Shown here in pieces: positions 33,816 to 47,200 of a DNA stretch of 64,000 bases. The translations under genes were made by a program, and so were the position numbers. The stretch is from positions 12,890,092 through 12,954,091 of the forward strand of contig OZ023190.1 of NCBI GenBank assembly GCA_963995505.1, written 5' to 3'. How positions within the stretch are numbered: position 1 is the stretch's first letter; every line of letters starts with the position of its first letter. The DNA is from Hypericum androsaemum (lineage: Eukaryota; Streptophyta; Magnoliopsida; Malpighiales; Hypericaceae). The notes beneath the pieces were generated by a model. It searched no databases, was not told the DNA's origin, and saw nothing but the letters and a program-made list of their open reading frames with translations.

Positions 33816-35299
33816 CAATATTTTTTTGAAAAGTTTAATTTTGTTACGTGATTTTGAATTTGGGAACTTCGGGAATTGTCTTTTAATGAGCGAACTTTAG
33901 GAGTTATTGTTAAAAATTCCAATAACTTCTTTATATTTTAATACTTTATGAACGAAAATTATTTTAATACTTTTTATAAGTGACGTGTTAAGTTGTCAAC
34001 CACGTATTGCTTACGGAACGGCTACACGAAGACGAAATGGCGTCGTCTTGATCAAGAAAAAATGACGTCGTCGTCGTTTAGATGCTTTTGGACACTTGGT
34101 TACTTTTTTTTGAAAGGTGGCACTTGGTTCCACAGTGGATTTGGAATTATTTTTTTGAAATCTATATATTCCTAATAACATTTTTACATTCATCAGTCTT
34201 AATCCAAAATTTAAATTATGTAAATTTATTATCACTTAGAACAATTCTTCAAAACTTACTTTTCAATCGAAACAACGTTGTTTTGTTGGGTGTTGACTAA
34301 AGCAATTGTCCAAGTCAGCCAGCCAAGGCCCAAGCCAACATGCCTAGTAGGCGACTAATATTATAAACCACAAAATACAAATTATAAGCCTAGTATAAAT
34401 TTAATAAGAGTTACAGCCGAAGAGAGTGGGGGAGAGAAGAGAGATGACTTGTTACTCTGTGTTTTTGCAGGAAAGAGAGTGGGAGCGAGAGATGTAATAA
34501 GAAGTGGCAAAACGGAAAATATGCGTCAATAAGGAATAAGGTTATAAGTATGTAATTTTAACCATCCAAATTTAAAATTCAGCTGCCAACACCGTCCGTG
34601 CTCGTAAGAATAAGATACCAATCTAATTTCAGAGAAGCATCTTTATTTCGAAAAGTAATTACCATAAATTCCAACTGCAACCCAATCTAACATATCCGAG
34701 AAACGACCGTGCAGCATCAAGATTAATTAAAATATTTTGAATTCGAGTCATTTGACATGTGTTTGCGTTAAATATTTATTGGAGAGATTTAACATCTACC
34801 GGAATGGAACATAAATTAGTGAATTAATTGGGTGGTAGAATAACATGTGGTATAAAAAAATAATATTATATCCATGTTTAGGGTTAGAATCTTCATCACT
34901 TTTTTTTCTACCATGGTGTAGTAGTCTCTAAGATTGTTGGCCTCAAAGGTGAATTAGCTCCCAATGTATAGAATGTATGCATGATGAGCCGAGTTGGGAC
35001 GAACAAACAAACGGATATTGTCGGCTCAGCAAGCCGTATGATCTTAAAAACGAGTTACCCACCTACTAACTTCTAGCTTCAAGGGCAAATAACCTCCCAA
35101 GTTACAACATCCAAACTCGTTAAAATGGAAGCACAATTTGAAAAACTTGCCAACAGTTGCAGCAGAACTCTTGACTCGAAAATGCTATGGCGATGCTATG
35201 CTAATGCTTATGCTCCAAGAGGGAGACGAGAATCTCTGAATTGGTGTGTCCAAATGAGAGATGAATAGCTACTATTATAAGGTGGCTTAGACTCCAATA
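33816..35299. other. Intergenic AT-rich DNA
   Basis: No supported gene. Only short ORFs occur. Confidence 0.5.
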
Positions 35300-35496
35300 G
35301 TGAATAACTAATATACAGCCAATAACAATAGTGCGCACAAAATACGAACACAAGAGTCACGTGGTTCAGCCTAATGTCTATGTCTACAGGAAGAAATGAG
35401 AACTTTTATTGATGAGTAGTTACAAAGACTTACATAACTTAAGGTAACACGTCTTTATATAGAGACAAATCTTTGTACATCAAGTAACCTATCTAG

Positions 35497-36072
35497 TGTT
35501 GAATATTTTCAAAATAGCATAACTTTTGACTCGTTCATCCGTTTTGCTATTATAATATATTTTCGGAATGAGAATTTTACGATCTACAGCTTTCCGACTT
35601 GTCTGTAAAATTTTGAAAATTTTCACGCCCGTGGCCTTTGTTTCATTTTGAAATTGATGTCCCTTGAGTTTAAACTTAAGGTAAGTGACCCTCCCATTAG
35701 CCACCTTTGTGAATTATTCCAGGAACTTCTTGGGTGATAAAATGGCATCACTTGGTAGTGTCAATTTCTGTAAATAGCGGATCTCATCTCCAATCAAACA
35801 ATCCAACTTCTAATCAATCCAACCTTCATTTCCTTTCTAAGCATCATCAAAATTTTCTCATAGTGTGTTCTTGGTCGGGTCAAAGTAGTACAATCCTTGA
35901 ACTCGACGATAGTATGAGGCTTCATTGTATCCTGACGACAAAAGTTCATTCACTCGTTGTACTTGCAAATTATCCGGAGGGTCGAACTGTTTGTTTGAAA
36001 GAATCCTTAAAAGATCCTTGAAGTCAGCGACACAAAGATTATTCTTTCATCCTCTAACCCATATTTCTAACA
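35497..36072. mobile_element. Solo LTR inserted in the Copia 3' LTR
   Basis: The 576-bp insert starts TGTTGAATATT and ends TTTCTAACA (TG...CA) and is flanked by the 5-bp duplication TCTAG (35492-35496 and 36073-36077). The interrupted LTR sequence resumes exactly after it, as shown by alignment to 37786-38173. This is the expected product of LTR-LTR recombination in an unrelated retrotransposon. Confidence 0.82.
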
Positions 36073-36673
36073 TCTAGGTCATCCTAAGAGTCCAAAATAA
36101 GAGTCTGAGCTAAACAGAAAACTACTACCCTATGAAACTGGCGGTCGCCAACTTACTAGCGTCCGCCAGCCCCAGCTCTCTGCCCCTGTTTGAGGCTATT
36201 GGTGATAGCCAACTAAGTGGCATTTACCACCTTCACTTGCTTCTCGATAAATCCCAACAATCTTCACCTTTGGCGAGAAGTCATCTCTTGCGAAGAACCA
36301 TGAAACTCCACCCGAATTTTAACAAACTCTACCTTGATGAGACAGCAGCCCATGAAGAACCATGAGATCTTGCAAAACTAAACCGACTCTACAGACTCCA
36401 CCATGACCATAAACACATCGCCATCAATAAGACCATCTCTATTTTCTCACCACCCTTGGTTCAATCACTTGGAGACATCCCTCAAACTCGAGTATTTCTC
36501 GAGCTTGCATGATGCATTCCCTCCAAACTCCATCGAATCCCAACATGCAAGTTCACCTGCCGAAGTAACCTTGTGACCAATAGATGCGCCCTCTATTTTT
36601 CGGTCACCCCCATGCTCCGCAACCTCGAATTGCTTCTCCGTTGGACCTTTTTATCTCAAACTAATGCTGCAAA

Positions 36674-36922
36674 CTATAACATACAACGGGTAACCTTTTG
36701 TTCGACTAAATAGAACCCTCGATATGTCACGAACTCCACTGTTCGACATAATTGAGATACCCGATTCGCCCGTGGTGTCACCAATGACTTCGCATTTCCA
36801 ATGCCAAACCTACCCAACACCTTTGATGTGCATCTTCCTTTAGACAACCATAGGAGGACCTTGCTAACCTTGTCTCCACGAATCCCAACTGAATCAATGA
36901 AAATGTAGGTGTCGAACCACAC
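36674..36922 (-). pseudogene. Copia reverse transcriptase C-terminal remnant
   Basis: The minus frame contains KVLGRFGIGNAKSLVTPRAN, corresponding to the conserved KVL.RF.M..AK.V.TPLA segment after the Copia RT palm. The surroundings are degraded. Confidence 0.6.
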
Positions 36923-36953
36923 TCTCTTGGGCGTTATGTGAAAGGAACGAAAT

Positions 36954-37759
36954 TCAGGAATCAGAGTGCTTTAGTCCTGACAAAACAGATAGACAGTCCC
37001 CATCCGACCCATCAGAGTATGAGGCCATATTCATGGATATTGATCCTCCTTCGTGGTCCCGAGTTCTTCCTGGACAATCTTTCTTCATGTGTCCTTTTTC
37101 TCTGCACTCAAAGCAATTTCTTTTGAACCTCCTTGACCCCGACTTGGATCCTCTTCTATCTTTTCCTTCACGACGACCATGGCTGCCCCTCATAACCAGA
37201 CTTTCATTTGTTCATCGCCAATTTTCCTCCTTTGATGAAACTCTAGCAGAGCACTTGTGATATCCTCCAACACCAGAAATTCCTTCCTCCAAGTTAGAGT
37301 TATAACCAAATTCTCGTAGGAACTGGTATGGAATTCAGGAGCAACAATGCCTTATCTTCATCCTCGAACTTCACATCGACTCGTATCAAATCACTAACCA
37401 GTTGATTGAAACTATTGGCTCAAATCCGAGCCCTACATCATCTTAAGCCCATACAACTTTTGCTTAAGATAAAGTTTGTTCGATAAAGACTTAGACATAT
37501 AATTTGCCTCCAGTTTCTTCCAAACCTCAGCTGGTGACTTCTCATCCATGACGTGATACATCACATCACCTGCCAAGCACAAGCGAATCATCGCCACCAC
37601 CTTGGCCTCCATCTCCATCCACTCTTGGTCCTCCATCTTCTCGGGCTTCTTCTCCGAGAGCGCACTCACCATTTCTTGTTGGACCAACAAATTTTTGATA
37701 CGCCTTTGCCATAACTCGAAATTCGATGAGCCATCGAACTTCACGTCGTGACCTGCCAT
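36954..37759 (-). pseudogene. Copia gag, degraded
   Basis: 37759-37433 encodes the gag N-terminal part (FDGSSNFELWQRRIKNLL ... AEVWKKLEANYMSKSLSNKL), the UBN2-type capsid of plant Copia. 37193-36954 encodes a basic linker and a CCHC knuckle (CFECREKGHMKKDC). The two pieces are in different frames with stops between them. The start ATG lies just inside the primer-binding site. Confidence 0.85.
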
Positions 37760-37771
37760 CCTTCGACCTTA

Positions 37772-37783
37772 GCTCTGATACCA
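37772..37783 (-). promoter_or_regulatory. Copia primer-binding site (tRNA-iMet)
   Basis: The minus strand reads TGGTATCAGAGC two bases inside the 5' LTR (37786). Confidence 0.88.
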
Positions 37784-38173
37784 ATTGTTAAGAATTACGG
37801 TCACAAGAGAACAATAGCGCACAAAGAATACAGACACAAGAGTTACGTGGTTCAGCCTAATGCCTACGTCCACGGGGAGAAATAGAACTTTTATTGATTA
37901 ACCACAAAGCTTTACATAACCTAAGTTAACATGTCTTTATATAGAGACAAACTCTTATATATTAAGTAACTTAACTAGGTTGTCCTATGAGTCCAAAACA
38001 ATAGTCCGAGCTAAACAGAAAATTGCTGCTCGGTGAGATTGGCCGTCCCCAAACTGACTGGCATCCAGCCCCAACTCTCTCCCCAACTCTCTGCCCGCTT
38101 CTGTTTGAGGCTGTTGGCGATCGCCAACTTGTGGCGTCCGCCACCTTCACTTGCTTCTCGAAAAATCCCAGCA

Positions 38174-39143
38174 ATAGATATCGTGAGGATCCGATTGACG
38201 TAGAAGCCGCAACTGAGCTTCCTAAATTAATCAAAACAAAGCAAAGACAAACCGCGAGTTCCTAATTCCTATAGGCGGGACGTTATACCAATCTTGCGGG
38301 AAATAACATTTGACACAATATGCTAGTGAACAATATAATAGTAGCTCCATACCAACAAATACATAGATCAATTAGTGAAAAAATTATTCTGGTTTAGCCA
38401 AGAGGTTTCGAGTCCGTACAATTGAGAATGCACTAGTGTCAAATACTTGTTGAAATTTTTTTGACATCTTTCAAAAGTCTTATCCGACTCGAATTTAAAT
38501 TAATTGACTAATAAGTATACGAATATCATGTGATATCGACCAAAACAATAATATATTAGTAGCTAGATGTAACCAACTTCTACCTAACAGCAGTTATTTA
38601 TGTGGGATCAACAGAGAATTAATTTTGACATTCAACTGTAACTAGCTCAAACAGAGACGGGCAACCTCGAATGCTAGCCAGTATCTTCTTCATGGATTAA
38701 TTGCTTTAGCCGTTAGGGGTTGGTTTGGAACCAGTCATGTAATGTAAACAACTTGCAAAAATATCTTTCTTATATACGAAAATTCAAACATGTTATCAAA
38801 ACAAGTTTATTATTGTTCATTGTTGTCTACACACCATCGTGTTTGATAGTACTGATAAGTATGTCTATAAATATAAAAAATTTAGTTTTTGATAAGAGTA
38901 ATCAATTATAACGGGTACTTATATATAAAAAAATCAATTATAACGGGTACAATCACGTGTAATCACATTCATGTATAATAGTTAATTGATGGAAATGACC
39001 CCATATATTTTACAAGTTATTTTAGGATTTCACCAAGAACACAGATAACATATGAATTGACCAGATTTATTTACGAATGACGATGTACCAGTACGACAAA
39101 TCATGTGTCCGCCAATTAATATCTTATAAATTGTCGGTCACGA
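38174..39143. other. Intergenic AT-rich DNA
   Basis: No supported gene. Confidence 0.5.
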
Positions 39144-39152
39144 AAAAATGAA

Positions 39153-40363
39153 GGGCAAATTATCCCTAGTTCTTTGTGTTTGGTCATCTTCTCTCTCGGG
39201 TCCTTGCATTTTAAAAACTGATTTTACTATCCCTCGTGTTTTATTTTATCAACTCTCGGGTCCCTGGCTAATGTCATTGGCTCTTTTTTCATTTTTGGTC
39301 ATAAAAATGACTATTATACCCCTCTAGTCTTCTTCTCAGGCGAACAAAACCTTCCGGTCATCTTCTCCGGTGACTCTTCGTCTTTTTCGGTGAACTTTTT
39401 CGGCAAAAAAGAAAAACCAGAAATTAAAACAAAAACCCATAAAAAACCAAACCCGTAGCCGCCCACCTAAACCCCCAATCGATCTCGGTGTAGCTGCTGC
39501 TTCTCTTCCGCCATTGATTGACCAAGAGAGAGGTAAAAACCAACATCGTTGCAGACCCATCATCGTCGCAAAAGCTGAAGAATGGGAAGGCTCGCCGCCG
39601 TCGGGAAAAATGGAGAATGGGACGCTGCGAAATTAGAACGGGGCCTCCAAGGCTAGGTCGGCATCACCCTAAAAAACCCCCACAGCGGCCGCCACCTCCA
39701 GCACATCCCCGGCTTTGCCGTCTCCTCGAATATATTCGCCGTCATAACTTAAACGATCCAATAACAGGAACCCTAAAATTTTTGCCCCAATTTTCTTTCG
39801 TCCTCAACTTTCCGCTTGGGGTCACCGACGCAGGGGCGAGCTACTGGAAGGGCTCATCGTCGAGCTCCTGGAGGTGGTCGTCGTCGAGCTTTTGGAGTCA
39901 CCGACGCAAGGGCGAACTACTGGAAGGGCTCATCGTCGAGCTCCTGGAGGTGGTCGTCGTTGAGCTCCTAGAGTCACCGACGTAGGGGCGAGCTACTGGA
40001 AGGGCTCATCATCGAGCTCCTGGAGGTGGTCATCGTCGAGCTCCTGGAGGTGGTCGTCGTCGTTACATTCGGTTCGTCGTCGGAGCGGGATGTTTGGTCG
40101 CCGGAGCTGGATGTTTGGTCGCCGGAGCTGGATGTTTGGTCGCCGGAGTGGTCGTTGTTGGGAAAGTATTTTTTAATTAATTTATTGCAAGGGTATTTGA
40201 GTAATTTTTATGATCAAAAATGAAAAAAAAAAGTTGCTAACATGCGCTAGGGACCCGAGGAGAAGGTTTAACCAAAGACGGGGGACGGCAAAATCAGTTT
40301 TTAAAATGTAGGGACCCGAGGAGGAAGATGACCAAACACCATAGACTAGGGAGTAATTTGCCC
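39153..40363. mobile_element. MULE-like element with internal tandem repeats
   Basis: Inverted ends GGGCAAATTATCCCTAG (left) and, on the minus strand, GGGCAAATTACTCCCTAG (right) stay alignable for about 90 bp (ttttaaaaactgatttt in both). Flanks aaaaatgaa and aaaaataat agree at 7 of 9 positions. No transposase. The GC-rich interior (39560-40160) may be captured sequence. Confidence 0.75.
39831..40160. repeat. 76-bp tandem repeat and 21-bp triplication inside the MULE-like element
   Basis: Units start at 39831, 39907 and 39983 (gcgarctactggaagggctc...). Seventy-six is not a multiple of three, so each unit changes frame. The motif ggatgtttggtcgccggagct follows three times at 40088-40150. Confidence 0.85.
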
Positions 40364-40425
40364 AAAAATAATGATCACACCAAAACAGAAAGAACTGATC
40401 AATGATCGACACGTTTGACCCTATT

Positions 40426-40481
40426 TTTTGGTAGGTAAAATTTTATTTATTAATAATAAATATTATTTACAATCCACCAGA
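40426..40481 (-). mobile_element. Very short retroposon tail
   Basis: Only 56 bp: on the minus strand it ends aaaattttacctaccaaaa. It is flanked by gtttgaccctatt (40413-40425) and gttcgaccctatt (40482-40494), a 13-bp duplication with one mismatch. It is read as an extreme 5' truncation of the same retroposon class as the insert ending near 62212. Confidence 0.6.
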
Positions 40482-40494
40482 GTTCGACCCTATT

Positions 40495-41277
40495 GGGTAT
40501 TTGTTCAGACGAGGATACAAAGATTTGCCCACGCAATATAATGGGTATAGTTGAGTTAAAGGATTAACATCTTGAACCGACCCTAAGTGATCCAAGCTCA
40601 GCCAGCGGCAAGAGAATTAGTTTAAGTGGTAATAGTATATTTAACGATGTCTAATTTAAGTTTTATAAATGTGAAAAAGAGAAGTTTAAAAAAAAAATTC
40701 AGGCAGCGGCCACATTAATTTTAATAGTATCTTTAACCCAAATAATTATAGGCTTTACCTTAGCATATCCATTATAAAAGATAAACTGTATGCGTGAGGA
40801 ATACCGCAGTATTGGCTGTGATAGTTTGGTAAATATTTTTTATATATGCACAAAAAATTATTAATCTACTGTTTTAAAGTTGTAAGCTCGATATCTATGC
40901 AGAAATTTTAAGAAGGTATTTTAACGAGTTGATCTCGTAGTTCTCCGTGTTACACCAGAAACAATGTGAAGTCCAATGAAATACAATGAAGTTGGTGTGT
41001 TTAGTAAGATCAGATAAGAATGTTAATTTAAGCTCAGGCAACTAATTCACACAAAAATCAGAGGGACCCTCTTTATAATAACCAGGGCAATATGCACCCG
41101 TAGATTATAAGAGTTTCAGCACCAATTTACAAGAAAAAAGGAATTGGACACGAGGACAAAGGAAAAGGATTAACAAGGAAAAAGAAAGAAAAAACCTGTA
41201 CAGTATGCTGTACAGAAATCTAATATTCCTGTGAACTGTTCAGCCAACACCTCCGTTGTGGAAAAATGATCCTACTG
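40495..41277. other. GRV2 downstream region
   Basis: No coding region. It should contain the GRV2 3'UTR next to 41277. Confidence 0.5.
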
Positions 41278-44200
41278 TCAGTTGAAGTCCGACGACGTTG
41301 GCGCAGGAGGTCTTTGAGATGGTGCGGGTGGTGGAGCGGTAAGAGCATAAGTAAGTCTCGACGACGAAGAGTTCTCTATTAGACCAGCAACACCTGCAGC
41401 AGCAGATTGGGCGCTGGATGGGAGAAATAGATCGTGTCTCTGGTCTTTGTAAGCACTCCAAACCTGCAAAACGGGTAAACAAACAACGAGAAAGGAAAAA
41501 AAAGGGTCAGGCGAGGGAAACCATCAACTGACACCTTAATGCTATATCCCGAGAACATAATGTATGAGCGAATGCAATACTTACGTCGGAAGAATTAAGT
41601 ATCTCCCTCACTTTGTTGCAATGAGCTCCTTCTGTTGCAAATGCATGCAAAACCTGGAAAAGACAATCATGTCAATTGTATATATAAATTCGGGAAATAC
41701 CTCAGGGAACCTAGACGTTAATGAATTTCTTGAGAGGACCATAATCAGAGAGTTAAAAGTTACCAAAAAAAAAAGGTGAGGAAGTATCAGAAAACTGAAA
41801 GCTGTAACAGCAATCCTACCTCAACGGCAAGCACTCTCCCAATGGCGGCTTCAGATTCATTCCATTTCATCTGAGAGCAAAGACCATTCCTTCCACCAGC
41901 CCTCCAGTCCAAAAGGCCGAGTAGTACGTCGACCAGGCCAACCCTAAATTATTCAAATGCTTTAGTGTTGGGCATTTAAGATCTAATATGTGCCAGGTGA
42001 AACAATTAAGGATACCTCTAAAAGAAGAAACAAATAAAGACAACATGCAAGATTTTCCATGCACACAACTCTTTAATTCTTATGATTTCTCAAGTAATTG
42101 GACAATGAAGAGCAAATGTCCAACCAGATTTAGTCAACACATTAAGCATAATTTTCATTGTCAGGCATACCAGTTTAACAGATTAAACAAAACAAATATT
42201 TTCCCGCTAAATGCTTATGTTCTTGCCCCTCCCCTCCCTTCTCTTTTGAATAGTCAAAAAGGTATAGTTGAGTTTTGCAATAGCTCTCATTTAAGCTGCT
42301 GACCAAGACGAGAACGAGATGTAAACATTAGACAACGTTACTTCTAATCTGGTAGGAGATTGAACACAAAAGTAAAACATACTTGAGTCCTTGTGCAACC
42401 AGTGCATCCCGAGCCCGGTTTCCAGCAACAACAACACGTTTCAGGGTCTCAAGAGCCAGTATACTTCCACCTTGCCATCCTATAGCTTTCATTAAGAGTG
42501 GAACAACCTGAAAACAGAAATACTCTCGAAGTGTCATAGTGAGCAAGCAAAACCCGAAAAGATTGTCTAAAACAGATGATCATAACATACATTTCAAAAG
42601 CAACCTAATTCACATGCACAATGCACCAGTTACAAGATGGAGAGAAGCCCAAACACCATGTTAACTTTGTCCAATTGAGTTATGGGAAGATTTGAAGGAT
42701 TTGAAGAACACATATGTATATATACACACAGATATATATATATGACAGGACAAGATAAACGATTTGAGACACAAGATGACTACACACCTGAGGTGCCCCG
42801 GCACTGGTTGCTGCCATGGCCTCAGCACATGTTGTACTTGCAGCAAGTTGATGTAGAACACGCAAACAACTAAGACGTACACGTTCCTGGGGAGTTTGAG
42901 CTGGTGGGGATGATCCATCATGAGAATCATATGCTTCACCCATGTCATTACCATTTCTCACCTCCTCAGATGCCATTGTTTCTCGTCTTCCTTCATAGGC
43001 CACAGCTTGCACAAGTTTGGGAACGTAACCAAGATATCCAACATGATCTGCAAGCGCTGGATGTACTCGCAACAATGAAACCAAGGCAGCAGAGAGAAGT
43101 AGAGGAAGCTCAGGGTCAACAGGTTGTGTGTCATAATGTGTGGCAGCTATTGACACTAAATATTGATCCAGTAGCCCTTCCAAGAATCTCTTAGGATTTC
43201 TGAGAGGAAATTTAGGATCCTTTAGGAATAGTCTGACATAGATCCCACCAACCTGTATAAACATCAAGGTATGAGCTATTTCCATAACATCTAATAAAGG
43301 TTAAAAGCATTTTAATCCAAATATGGCATATTGAGGCTATACCTGTGGCTCATCTCTCATTTCCTGCTGTCCAGAAGCCTGCTCAGGCACATCCCAGTCA
43401 ACAACTTGACCTTTCATCTGCTCCTGATACACGTCTGATGTCATTGTAGCAATCTGTGCTGCCAAAGATGCCGCCATGGCAGGAGTCCACACAAGCTCAG
43501 GTGTCTCTGTTGTTTGTTCAAGAGCAGAAACAACAGCCTCACCAGGACCATCCCTAATAGCTGACACAAGGCCATCCGGCAGAAACCTTGCCAATGTTAT
43601 AGCAACTCTGGGCCCATGCATTGGTTGTGCAATAAGCTTTCCCAACAAAGATGCAGCTGCTGCCCTCTGCTGCAAGGGAATATCTTCTGCAAAGCACCAG
43701 AAACATAATCAATTTATCTTCATCTTTTAGATTAAGAAAACAGTAGAGTAGAGAAGAAATTGTTACTTCTCAAAGGTAAGAGAAGTTCAAGAATGTAGAC
43801 CACTCCTCCATGCTTGGCAGCAGCCCAAGCTAGTTCAGGTGTGCTTGCCAAAGCATAAAGAACATGAAGAGCCCCTTCACGACAATTTGGAGCTGAGTGA
43901 AGCATTTGCAGCAATAGGAGCAGACTAGATCCATCCACAACCATTGCTTCCAGGCATGGAGCATATGCAGTCAAGAGCGATAAAACACTGAGGCAAAGTT
44001 GAGGAATGTTGCTCTCTGGTGCAATAGGCACCGAGAAACATTCAAACAGAGGTAGTAGCTTCTCTTTGGATGAGAATACTGATGCCAGGTTTGGGTTACT
44101 TGTCAGCAAGTTCTGTCAATTAAAGCAACAGATATGTCAAGAATAGGTGATGCTATTTTATGTTTTTTTCTCTGACTAGAAAGACCTGACATACCTTGAG

Positions 44201-47200
44201 TGATGTCAACCCCAACTTAAGGTTCTTTTCCATTTCAATTTCTTCTTTGCTCCCTGACTGCCCATCACCGACAATCAATGAATCATCAGACTCCTTCTGT
44301 TCATCTAGCGATCCATCGGCAGCACTTTCTTGAATATCTGATATGAAAGACGAGCTGCTTTCACCATGTTGTTTATCTTTATCAATACAACCTCTTGGAG
44401 AGGGATCATTTATTAGAAATGATATGAAGTCAACTAAAGCAACACAGAATGATTCGGGATCACTGATCTGGAAATCCGGTTGATCATTGTAAACCCTCAG
44501 GTACACATTGCCAACAAATAGTTCTTTCGATAACGCCTCATAAGAGAAAGCATGTGAATCTTTGAGATCATAAGAGCCATCAGGACCCATAGTAGAACGT
44601 TGATGATCCACAAACTTCAGCAGCTCTGCCCTAGTTGAAGAGTTCCAGATGATCTACAACCAAATAAGTACATGCCATTAAACAACCGTAGGTTTCGATT
44701 GTCAATGAGCAGGTGTAGTAGACCCACATGTTAATGAGTACCATGTTTATTACACTTCTCAGAGGTAGCCAGAAAACTATTCATAATTAGCTACACATAC
44801 CTCTGGAGACTCCAAATTTGAGTTTAGTGTTGATAGTAAATCTTTCGATGCTTCATCTTTCAACATGCTAGTAAGTTTAGGAGTAAGTAAAGCCCGAAGG
44901 GCAGCAGCCGCAGGTGGATTATGCGGTGTTGCTTCACTATCTGCGCACAAACCACTAAGTCTGGATAGAGCTTGAGATGCTCGAAAAGCAATCATATTCT
45001 TTGCAGTCTGTACACTAGAGCCAACACCATGAGACTCTGTCTTGCCTGATTCCTCGGCAGTTGAGTCATACTGAAGCAACAGCGGCAGAAGGTACCTAAA
45101 GAAATCACAAGAAGAAATTTCATTGAGAATGTGCCAAAGAAACGACAGCAATGCATTCATCAGTCACAAACGAAGCTATCATTCTCCCAAATTGAGACTC
45201 ATGGGCCTAGCAGATTACAAAACAGGGACAATTCTCCACCCCCCTCCAATGATTCTGCAAGAGGGTTGCACAACTAGGGGTGATTTTCACTTTTTCTTAA
45301 CCCATTAATACCTTAAGAAGTTGATTTGAGACCACTATTGGAATCTCCACATTAAGTGATTAATGCCTCACCGATGAACTAAGAAGCATTAAGGGGAGTC
45401 ATAACTGATTGTTCCAACCTAACGTCAATGGTGGGCTACGTTTCATGCAACTGAAAGAAGGATTCCCATCGTAACACACCCTCCCACTACCAAAACGATT
45501 TTCTTTTTTCATGTTGGCAACCGGTTGCTTCCGGAGAAGCCGAACAATAACCATTTTCCTGCTGTCCCTAAATAATGGCCAGTATTTGGTGATTGGTGTG
45601 AAGTAGGGGTGGCTGTGTACCTAGTGAATGCGGTCTGTCCATAATAAGAATCGAGGGCTTGGGCAAAAGTTATAACTCATGGACATAACAGTGTTGCAGG
45701 AAGACAAGGATGCATATAATGAAACAGGGTAAGGTAACAAAGCAATACCTCAGTAGTAGGCAACTGATTGAATCAAATACATACATAGGTAAAACGGCTG
45801 AGTAAGCTAGAAATAGCCAAGTCAAGTACAAAATCTGGAAAAAGGAAAACGGAAAAGAAAATAGAGGTTTAGAAAAGAAGGAAGAGGACCTACCAAAACA
45901 CACCAGCCTTAATCAAGGCTGCCTGTAATTCAGAGGACACAGAAACATGTGCCATGGTCTGAAGGGCAGCATCAACAGCTTCAGGTACAAGTTCAAGTTC
46001 TGTGCAATGAACAATGTCCTCAACTAGGCCAGAAAATTCAAGCATCTCAGTCCTCGCACTCTCAAACTGATTCAAAACCGAAAAGGTCCGCATAACATTT
46101 GTCACAATGATGGCGGATGATTCACTGGGAGATGTAGTGGGCTGAACTACACACATGCAACGCGACAGAAGATTTGCTAAAAGTTGTATACCACCATCTC
46201 TTACAAGCTCTTCGCCATTTAATGACGAGGATGCACACCTAGAAAGAGAATTAGAAACAGCAAATTGTGTCAGGTTTCATGCTTTAGAAAGTAGTTTCTG
46301 CCAAAGATCAGTACAGAATGCATTAACTAGAAGAAGAGGCACTTTACGTCAGCCAAATGAGCTCCGACGCAGCAACCAGCAGTGGTGATCTATCAGAAGC
46401 CAGAAAATTGCTGTCATCCTTGTCTACAGTAACTGCATTAAGCAACATAGGATACCCAGCATATTTGAAAGGCTCCAGAATATCTCCATATCGCCGATAC
46501 AAGATGCATTGTCCTTTTAGTAAAAGCAATATACGCCATGACTGAGGACCTTGCAACCCTTGCATTGTAGCCTACAGGCAAAAAATTGCAGATGGAGCCA
46601 AAATACCAAGCAGTTAAATTGTGCACGTATTTGATGATTTTCTCTCATATCTTCTCAAGTTACATGTAAGTGGGACAAACAACATAGTATCATATTGACT
46701 TGATTAACATGCAGCAAAATTATCTTCACGCATCTTCCCAATACACTGAGTGCCATGACACCTGAGCTCCAAATCAGAAGTGTATTGAAATTGAATGCCT
46801 CACTATCATGAATTAACAGCTCGGAAGGATGTGTAACAAAAAAATGGATCATTAATCCTCCCTGGCAGTCGAAAATTCTTGCAGGGATCACGTTTATACG
46901 GAGAAGGGAAAAACAGGTAACTTAGAAAGTTGTAACTGATTCTTATCACTTTATTAACTAGCACTTGAACTAAATATGATGTGGAATGTAAATCTTTTTT
47001 TTAAGGAATGCAGAATGTAAATCTGCAGGCATCAAATATCCATTTTGTTTAATTATTAAATATAGAAGCCAATGACAAGAAGCTAACAAATTATGTCTAG
47101 TGACATTTCCATCAAAAGCAATCTTCTCTCATTTTTTGAGCTAGAAGATGGATTGGAGTACCTGTAGGCGCTCATAAGCTTTCTGTACAGCAAGAAACTT

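Larger units (their letters stand above)
35300..38173 (-). mobile_element. Internally deleted Copia LTR retrotransposon
   Basis: LTRs: right (5') 37786-38173, 388 bp; left (3') 35300-36259, which is about 379 bp once a 576-bp insertion plus a duplication is removed. The primer-binding site TGGTATCAGAGC (initiator tRNA-Met) adjoins the 5' LTR, and a purine run AAAGGTGAAGAT adjoins the 3' LTR. Between them lie gag and a short RT remnant only; protease, integrase and most of RT are missing. The target duplication is ambiguous (aatag / ataga). Confidence 0.88.

Noticed and set aside
42682..42873. Plus-strand ORF in the GRV2 intron/exon 18 area
   Set aside because: Crosses an intron with (TA)n sequence and overlaps antisense exon 18.
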